DNA from: Candidatus Odyssella thessalonicensis
GTDB lineage: Bacteria; Pseudomonadota; Alphaproteobacteria; Bin65
NCBI GenBank assembly: GCA_005240015.1
Contig: SBBV01000258.1
Span: forward strand, 1 to 7,622
Direction: 5' to 3'
DNA length: 7,622 bases
Position 1 is the stretch's first letter; every line of letters begins with the position of its first letter. Made by a program: the position numbers and the translations under genes. Under the pieces are notes generated by a model, which made no database searches, was not told the DNA's origin, and worked only from the letters and a program-made list of their open reading frames with translations. Positions 1 to 3,563 of this stretch are shown one piece after another.

Positions 1-176
1 ATTGAGCCGATAACAGCCTTTGCCGTCGGCAGTGATGATTTGCCGCTAGTGTCCTGATCGATAAATTCGCCTCATTCTGGCCTCCACGCTATCAGGCCAG
101 AATGAGGCGAATTTATCGATCAGGACACTAGCGGCAAATCATCACTGCCGACGGCAAAGGCTGTTATCGGCTCAAT
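1..176. repeat. 176-bp near-perfect palindrome centred on an IS630-type terminus
   Basis: Bases 1-83 are the exact reverse complement of 94-176, with a 10-nt spacer at 84-93 (ccacgctatc). Nested inside, a CTAG lies at 46-49 and another at 128-131. The segment between them is a TA-bounded, MITE-like unit with ends starting gtgtcctgatcg. The outer 45 bp on each side are also mirrored, and on the right they run into coding-like sequence (132-263). A MITE insertion alone would not mirror its flanks, so this is either an inverted duplication or an assembly fold-back. The arms may continue beyond the window start. Confidence 0.9.
47..130. mobile_element. IS630-end-derived, MITE-like palindromic unit bounded by TA
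   Basis: This unit runs from the TA of one CTAG to the TA of the next. Its two halves are perfect inverted copies of an IS end beginning gtgtcctgatcg. Bases 73-133 are identical to 1522-1582, where the same end is followed by an IS630 transposase start, which ties the unit to that family. IS630-family elements insert at TA, with CTAG preferred by IS630 itself, and duplicate the TA. A non-autonomous element or a fold-back of one IS end would look the same here. Confidence 0.5.
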
Positions 177-263
177 CCGCAACTGCTCTCGCCGGAAAAG
201 CGGCGGATTCGGATGTTCCGCAGGTTCCCACGGGATCAGTCAGCGTTCTTCCAGGGCGTGTGA
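132..263 (+). pseudogene. 3' remnant of an unidentified gene cut at an IS630-type CTAG site
   Basis: An open frame begins immediately after the TAG inside the CTAG at 128-131. It reads about 43 codons (RQIITADGKGCYRL, then LNPQLLSPEKRRIRMF) and ends at TGA 261-263. The peptide is mixed charged and aromatic, like the C-terminus of a soluble globular protein, unlike the Arg/Ala-rich shadow frames nearby. It has no start codon or ribosome site, so it is read as the tail of a gene truncated by the element. Its first 45 bp are also present inverted at 1-45. I do not recognise the family. The call rests on composition and the abrupt boundary only. Confidence 0.4.
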
Positions 264-361
264 TAACAAACTCATCCCGGCCGCTTCGCCCCGAAATCGG
301 ACAATCGCGCTCCGGTGATCGACTACCGCTAGTGACCCAAACCGGACGCTCAGCGCCAAAC
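264..361. other. Short non-coding gap, no recognised signal
   Basis: Between the truncated gene tail and the convergent substrate-binding gene I see no convincing gene and no strong hairpin followed by a T-run. It contains one CTAG (329-332) without an adjacent IS end. Confidence 0.4.
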
Positions 362-1354
362 TTACTCAATCACTTCTACGGCGCGAGCCAGCACCACCTC
401 GGGTACCCTGAGGCTAAGCGCGTTCGCTGTCTTGAGGTTGATGACCAGCTCGAATTTGGTTGGTGCCTGCACTGGAAGCTTGGCCGGGTTCTCGCCGTTG
501 AGGATGCGACTTACATAGGAAGCACCTCGGCGGAACAGTTCGCTGGGGTCAAATCCGTAGGACATCAAGCCGCCGTCGCGGGCGTAGACTCGAAATGGAT
601 AGATTGCCGGCAGACGATGACGGGCGGCCAACGAGAAAAGTCGCTTGCGATGTATATTGTTGACGGCGGTAGGCAGTACAATCAGCGCTCCCCCTGGCTC
701 TCGTGCGAATGCAGCGACAGCGGCTTCGATATCGTCGATGGCCTCGTGAAAGACCAGGGTTGTCGATTTCAGTCCAAAGCTCGGGGCCATACGCTCAATT
801 TCGCGCAAGAGGGCGGCAAATCCCCTGAAGGCTGGATCTGAGATGATCCCAACCCGCTTTACACTAGGCGAGATCTCCTGAAGCAACTCGAGCCATTTGC
901 CGCCAATATCCGGGTCGAATGTACTGAAGCCGGTAATGTTGCCGCCCGGTTGCGCCAGACTCCGGACGTAGCCGGCACCCACCGGATCGACGACCACGAC
1001 GAATACAACGGGGATGGTGCGTGTCGCTCGGTGCAATGCGTCCAACGCCGGTGATCCGTTCGCCACGATCACATCGGGCCCAAGACTCACAAGCTCTCTC
1101 GCGTACGCATTCGCACGCTTAGGCTCGCCGGCAGCCCAGCGATAGTCAATTCGGAGGTTGCGCCCCTCTGACCAGCCCAGCTCCCGCAGCCCCTCACGAA
1201 AGGCGGCCGCACGGGTCTGTCCTTCAGGATCACCTTCGGCATTCGCCATCATCAAACCGATCCACCGTATTCGACCGGGCTGCTGCGCGCGCAACACAAA
1301 TGGCCATGCGAGGGCCACGCCGCCAAACACGTTGATGATTTCGCGCCGCCTCAC
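362..1354 (-). CDS. Orphan ABC-transporter substrate-binding protein (ABC_sub_bind family)
   Basis: This predicted periplasmic solute-binding protein has 330 residues, the usual family length. The start chosen is GTG at 1354-1352, because a GAGG lies 6 nt upstream and translation then opens with the Tat-like RRRE motif typical of the family. A hydrophobic stretch (residues 8-22) ends in LRAQQP, a probable signal-peptidase site. Family-like blocks follow: the first lobe from WIGLMM, FREGLRELGW near 52-61, DPVGAGYVRSLAQPGGNITG near 123-142, and a C-terminal block with LPVQAPTKFELVINLKTA near 293-310. Such proteins belong to the type 1 periplasmic-binding fold, and most have unknown substrates. 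No permease or ATPase gene is adjacent, so it is an orphan or was separated from its partners. It sits between two IS630-end copies in less GC-rich DNA, consistent with acquisition or rearrangement. The upstream start at 1396 is less likely. Confidence 0.88.
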   Translation of the reverse strand: MRRREIINVFGGVALAWPFVLRAQQPGRIRWIGLMMANAEGDPEGQTRAAAFREGLRELGWSEGRNLRIDYRWAAGEPKRANAYARELVSLGPDVIVANGSPALDALHRATRTIPVVFVVVVDPVGAGYVRSLAQPGGNITGFSTFDPDIGGKWLELLQEISPSVKRVGIISDPAFRGFAALLREIERMAPSFGLKSTTLVFHEAIDDIEAAVAAFAREPGGALIVLPTAVNNIHRKRLFSLAARHRLPAIYPFRVYARDGGLMSYGFDPSELFRRGASYVSRILNGENPAKLPVQAPTKFELVINLKTANALSLRVPEVVLARAVEVIE

Positions 1355-1389
1355 AGTTCGCCTCAACCTGCTGAGGATCAAATACAAGA

Positions 1390-1524
1390 TTAGCACGCTT
1401 TGGAGTTGGACAGTGCCCGAAAACCCGACTCGGCGGCTGCATGCTGCGATGAAGAGAGGTGCGACTCCAGCTCTCGCCGCTCTTCCGTCGACAGCACAAT
1501 CGTCGAAGCTTTACCCTTCGCCAT
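1390..1524 (-). pseudogene. Truncated IS630-family transposase (N-terminal fragment)
   Basis: From ATG 1524-1522 the frame starts MAKGKASTIVLSTEERRELE, which I recognise as the usual beginning of IS630-family transposases. The resemblance stops after about 21 residues (to roughly 1462). The remaining 23 codons (from HLSSSQ to SNSKAC) look unrelated and stop at 1390-1392. Full transposases of this family are roughly 340 residues with a DDE catalytic triad, all of which is missing, so the copy is dead. The break point abuts the upstream region of the substrate-binding gene, placing a deletion or recombination junction near 1455-1465. The start codon and ribosome site lie within a hairpin (1522-1552). 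Confidence 0.75.
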
Positions 1525-1580
1525 TCTGGCCTCCACGCTATCAGGCCAGAATGAGGCGAATTTATCGATCAGGACACTAG
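1462..1580 (-). mobile_element. IS630-family element remnant: one terminus plus transposase start
   Basis: The outer end is the CTAG at 1577-1580 followed, on the minus strand, by gtgtcctgatcgataaattc and then the transposase start. Bases 1522-1582 match 73-133 without a mismatch (61 bp, same orientation). The TA of the CTAG belongs to the TAG stop codon of the encapsulin gene. The IS begins with G, so the stop codon is regenerated and the shell protein stays intact. The other end of the element is not present next to this one. Confidence 0.75.
1522..1552 (-). promoter_or_regulatory. Hairpin enclosing the IS630 transposase ribosome site and start codon
   Basis: On the minus strand CATTCTGGCCT pairs with AGGCCAGAATG across a 10-nt loop. 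The AUG is in the 3' arm, and the GGAGG upstream of it spans the loop-stem junction. Such a hairpin could limit transposase translation, especially from read-through transcripts. The identical sequence forms the centre of the palindrome at 1-176. Confidence 0.5.
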
Positions 1581-2404
1581 CGCCCCTTCTTCTCCGCTCT
1601 CTTCGCGTAGACGAGCGGCACGGCGGCGTGGGGCGTGAGCACGCGGAAGGTGAAGCTCTCCTGGAAATAGAGGCGCACCTTCGTGCGGTCGTGGTCGAGA
1701 TAGCCGATCGAGACGTCCTGCCCCACCGTGAGCTCGAAATCGGCGCCGCGCGTCGAGAGCACGGCCGCGCCCTCGAGCGCCGGCGCCCAGACGAGCGGGC
1801 CATCGAGCAGCCGCTTCACGTGCTGGATGACCGGATAGCCGCCCTTGGTCGTCTCGGTGATGCCGGTGTAGCACTGCTTCGACAGCGCCAGCGCGTAGGG
1901 CCCGTCGACGCCGGCCGAGCGCAGCCGTGCGACCGCGCGTGCCACCGCGAGCGGATAGTCCTCGTAATTGGCGGAGAGGACCACCGGCTCGCCGGGCGCG
2001 CTCTCGCAGATGCCCTTGATCAGCGCCGAGGAGTGGCCGTGGAAGACTGCGCGGTCCTCGACGCGCGCGATCCGCTGCGCCGCGTCGATGACGGGATCGA
2101 GGTTGGGGTCGTTGGCGCCGCGGTCGATGGCGTCGAGCTCGTCGCGCGGAAGCTCGAACGGCACGCGGATCTCGGCGAGCGGCTGCGATTCGTGGAGGCT
2201 GGCTTCGACGCCCTCCTCGCCTCCGGCCGAAACCGGCTGGCGGCGGCCGGTGCCGATGGCCGAGGTGGCGAGCCCCTTGGGGCCTGAAAAGTCGACGAGC
2301 TTGCGTGCGGCGAGGCTCGCCCGCAGCGTGCGCTTGGCCTCTTTCTCGATCTCGCTCCAGGCGGCTGCCGAGATCGGCGCGAGCTCGCGCAGCAGATGGT
2401 TCAT
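1577..2404 (-). CDS. enc: Family 1 encapsulin shell protein (HK97-fold nanocompartment)
   Basis: This 275-residue protein has the typical length of family 1 encapsulins (linocin M18-like), which self-assemble into hollow icosahedral shells in the cytoplasm. Recognisable blocks are the N-terminal LRELAPISAAAWSEIEKEA helix (4-22), which in this family lines the shell interior and binds cargo peptides; the KLVDFSGPKG segment (35-44); VPFELPRDELDAIDRGANDP (81-100); IARVEDRAVFHG (112-123); and a C-terminal part with GQDVSIGYLDHD (228-239) and ESFTFRVLTPHAAV (249-262). Its ATG overlaps the TGA of the upstream ferritin-like gene (ATGA, 2404-2401), so the two are probably translationally coupled. The shell should sequester that ferritin and its mineralised iron. 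The TAG stop coincides with an IS630 target CTAG, so any native terminator downstream has been displaced. Confidence 0.95.
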   Translation of the reverse strand: MNHLLRELAPISAAAWSEIEKEAKRTLRASLAARKLVDFSGPKGLATSAIGTGRRQPVSAGGEEGVEASLHESQPLAEIRVPFELPRDELDAIDRGANDPNLDPVIDAAQRIARVEDRAVFHGHSSALIKGICESAPGEPVVLSANYEDYPLAVARAVARLRSAGVDGPYALALSKQCYTGITETTKGGYPVIQHVKRLLDGPLVWAPALEGAAVLSTRGADFELTVGQDVSIGYLDHDRTKVRLYFQESFTFRVLTPHAAVPLVYAKRAEKKGR

Positions 2405-2805
2405 GGCGTCTCGCTCACGCCGCGCAAACCGCCGATGCCGAGCGAGCCGTCGCCGCCTGCTTCCGCGCTCGCGCCGCCCGCGGCCTCCACTTCGCCCGCC
2501 TCCTGCCTGGCCTCGATCTCGAGAATGGGGCCGTCGGTGAAGAGGTAAGTCTTGAGGTGCCCGTCCCAGGCAGCATCGTGCCGGCGCAACCATTCGAGCG
2601 CCATCGACGCGTGCTCCTTCTCCTCGTCGCGGTTGTGCTCGAGGATCCGGCGCAGCTCGGGATCGCTCGCCGCCTCGGCGCGCTGGTCGTACCAATCGAC
2701 CGCCTCGAGCTCCTCCATCAGCGAGACGATCGCGCGGTGACGATCGATCGTTTCCGGCTTCAATTTTTCGGCGGGTTCGTGAAGCGTGGCGCTGGAGGCA
2801 GCCAT
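2401..2805 (-). CDS. encFtn: Encapsulated ferritin (EncFtn), encapsulin cargo ferroxidase
   Basis: This 134-residue protein is an encapsulin-loaded ferroxidase that oxidises Fe2+ for storage inside the shell. With the start at 2805 the known EncFtn residues fall at the same positions as in the Rhodospirillum rubrum protein: E31, E32 and E34 in MEELEAVDWY, W38, Y39, and E62 and H65 in NRDEEKEH. E32, E62 and H65 form the ferroxidase centre at the dimer interface. E31 and E34 form the metal entry site. The two antiparallel helices are followed by LKTYLFTDGPI, a Gly/Ala/Glu-rich linker (about 103-120) and a C-terminal DGSLGIGGLRG tag, the cargo-loading peptide. A possible longer start at 2856 adds 17 residues but loses the conserved numbering; a weak GGAA lies 5 nt before 2805. 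It is the first gene of the operon and is translationally coupled to the shell gene. Confidence 0.95.
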   Translation of the reverse strand: MAASSATLHEPAEKLKPETIDRHRAIVSLMEELEAVDWYDQRAEAASDPELRRILEHNRDEEKEHASMALEWLRRHDAAWDGHLKTYLFTDGPILEIEARQEAGEVEAAGGASAEAGGDGSLGIGGLRGVSETP

Positions 2806-2934
2806 GTCGTTTCCGTCGCGGCTTGTGGGCGGGAAGGCGGCTGATGGCTGCGACAACGCGGGTTCGTGCCATTGGTTCCCGCCCGCCGCCCACGCAGATC
2901 GGCGCGGACCGGGCCGTTTTTCGGCCGGATTCGG

Positions 2935-2963
2935 TTGCCGTTCGCCGCCGAGCGAACTACTGT
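2935..2963 (+). promoter_or_regulatory. Candidate sigma-70-type promoter for the riboswitch transcript
   Basis: TTGCCG (2935-2940) and TACTGT (2958-2963) are separated by 17 nt. They match the consensus at 4 of 6 and 3 of 6 positions. Transcription would begin near 2970, just before the aptamer's first stem at 2980. Placement is the main support, since the boxes are weak. Confidence 0.35.
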
Positions 2964-2977
2964 TGTCGGGCTTACAC

Positions 2978-3077
2978 CCGCAAAGGGGAGTAGCCTCGCC
3001 GCACGGTCGTCATGCCGGGAGCCCTGCTCCCCGGTCGTGCGGGCGGCGTCTGTGGCGCCGGAGCAAGACCTTTGCCC
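2978..3077 (+). ncRNA. yybP-ykoY family Mn2+ riboswitch aptamer
   Basis: The leader contains both hallmark conserved strings of the yybP-ykoY motif: caaaggggagtag (2981-2993) and gcaagacctttgcc (3063-3076). Stem P1 is gcaaagg 2980-2986 with cctttgc 3069-3075. A second arm pairs gcacg 3001-3005 with cgtgc 3036-3040 and is capped by ccggg 3015-3019 with ccccgg further on. A small hairpin pairs ggcg 3045-3048 with cgcc 3056-3059 just before the conserved 3' loop. The size, about 100 nt, fits the family. These riboswitches bind Mn2+ and control Mn-export genes. It lies 20 nt before the stress-protein start and should govern that gene and the co-transcribed ATPase. Confidence 0.88.
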
Positions 3078-3090
3078 AACGGCGGAGGTC
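3067..3090 (+). promoter_or_regulatory. Shine-Dalgarno-sequestering hairpin (riboswitch expression platform)
   Basis: Bases 3067-3076 (gacctttgcc) pair with 3081-3090 (ggcggaggtc) around a CAAC loop. All ten positions pair, two of them as U-G. The 3' arm contains the ribosome site GGAGG (3084-3088), 7 nt before ATG 3096. The 5' arm shares 3069-3075 with aptamer stem P1, so the two helices exclude each other. Ligand binding would favour P1 and free the ribosome site. No T-run follows, which argues for translational rather than termination control. Confidence 0.75.
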
Positions 3091-3095
3091 TCTTC

Positions 3096-3560
3096 ATGCT
3101 CAAGGCATTGGTGCCCATCGACGGTTCCGAGCAGGCGCTGTCGGCGGTCAAGCACGTCATCCAGCGCGTCCACGATCGCGAAGCGATCGACATCCACCTG
3201 CTCAACGTGCAGGCGCCGTTTCACGGCGACGTGACCGCGTTTGTCGCCCGCAGCGACATCGCCAGCTATCACCGCGAGAAGGGCGAAGAGTCCCTGGCAC
3301 CCGCCTGCGCGCTGCTCGATGCCGCGGGCCTCCGCTACGCGAAGCACATCCTCGTCGGCCATCCGGCCAAGGTGATCGCGCAATGTGCCAAGGAGCTTGG
3401 TTGCAACGAAGTCATCATGGGCACGCACGGCTACGGGGCGATCACGCAGCTGCTGCTCGGCTCGGTGAGCCACGAGGCGATCCACCAGATGGATCCGCAC
3501 ATCGCCGTCACGCTGGTGAAGGGCGGCTACGCCGAGCCCGCCACCGAACACCGAAGCTAG
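3096..3560 (+). CDS. Universal stress protein (UspA family, ATP-binding type)
   Basis: This 154-residue cytoplasmic protein is a single-domain UspA-fold protein of normal length. It opens with the LVPIDGSE strand-loop (D9), where the nucleotide pocket begins. Near the C-terminus it carries the ATP-binding signature G-x2-G-x9-G-S, from GTHG (109-112) to GS (122-123), followed by HIAVTLVK. Partners and exact role cannot be read from the sequence; family members act in stress survival, often as dimers. The start is ATG 3096, with GGAGG 7 nt upstream inside the riboswitch expression platform. Only 3 nt separate its TAG from the ATPase start, so the two are surely co-transcribed, and Mn2+ control of this gene probably carries the pump with it. 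It may sense or modulate the pump's activity, but that is inference. Confidence 0.92.
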   Translation: MLKALVPIDGSEQALSAVKHVIQRVHDREAIDIHLLNVQAPFHGDVTAFVARSDIASYHREKGEESLAPACALLDAAGLRYAKHILVGHPAKVIAQCAKELGCNEVIMGTHGYGAITQLLLGSVSHEAIHQMDPHIAVTLVKGGYAEPATEHRS

Positions 3561-3563
3561 CCC

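Noticed and set aside
326..334. ccgctagtg as a third IS630 insertion boundary
   Set aside because: It shares nine bases with the palindrome's CTAG context, but the following bases (acccaaac) do not match the IS end tcctgatc. Chance or an old scar cannot be told apart.
260..841. 193-codon plus-strand frame opposite the substrate-binding gene
   Set aside because: No family resemblance and no ribosome site. The opposite strand encodes a clear ABC_sub_bind protein.
2912..2926. ggccg-ttttt-cggcc hairpin as a terminator
   Set aside because: The T-run is in the loop rather than after the stem, and the element sits upstream of the candidate riboswitch promoter. Five base pairs alone do not support a function.
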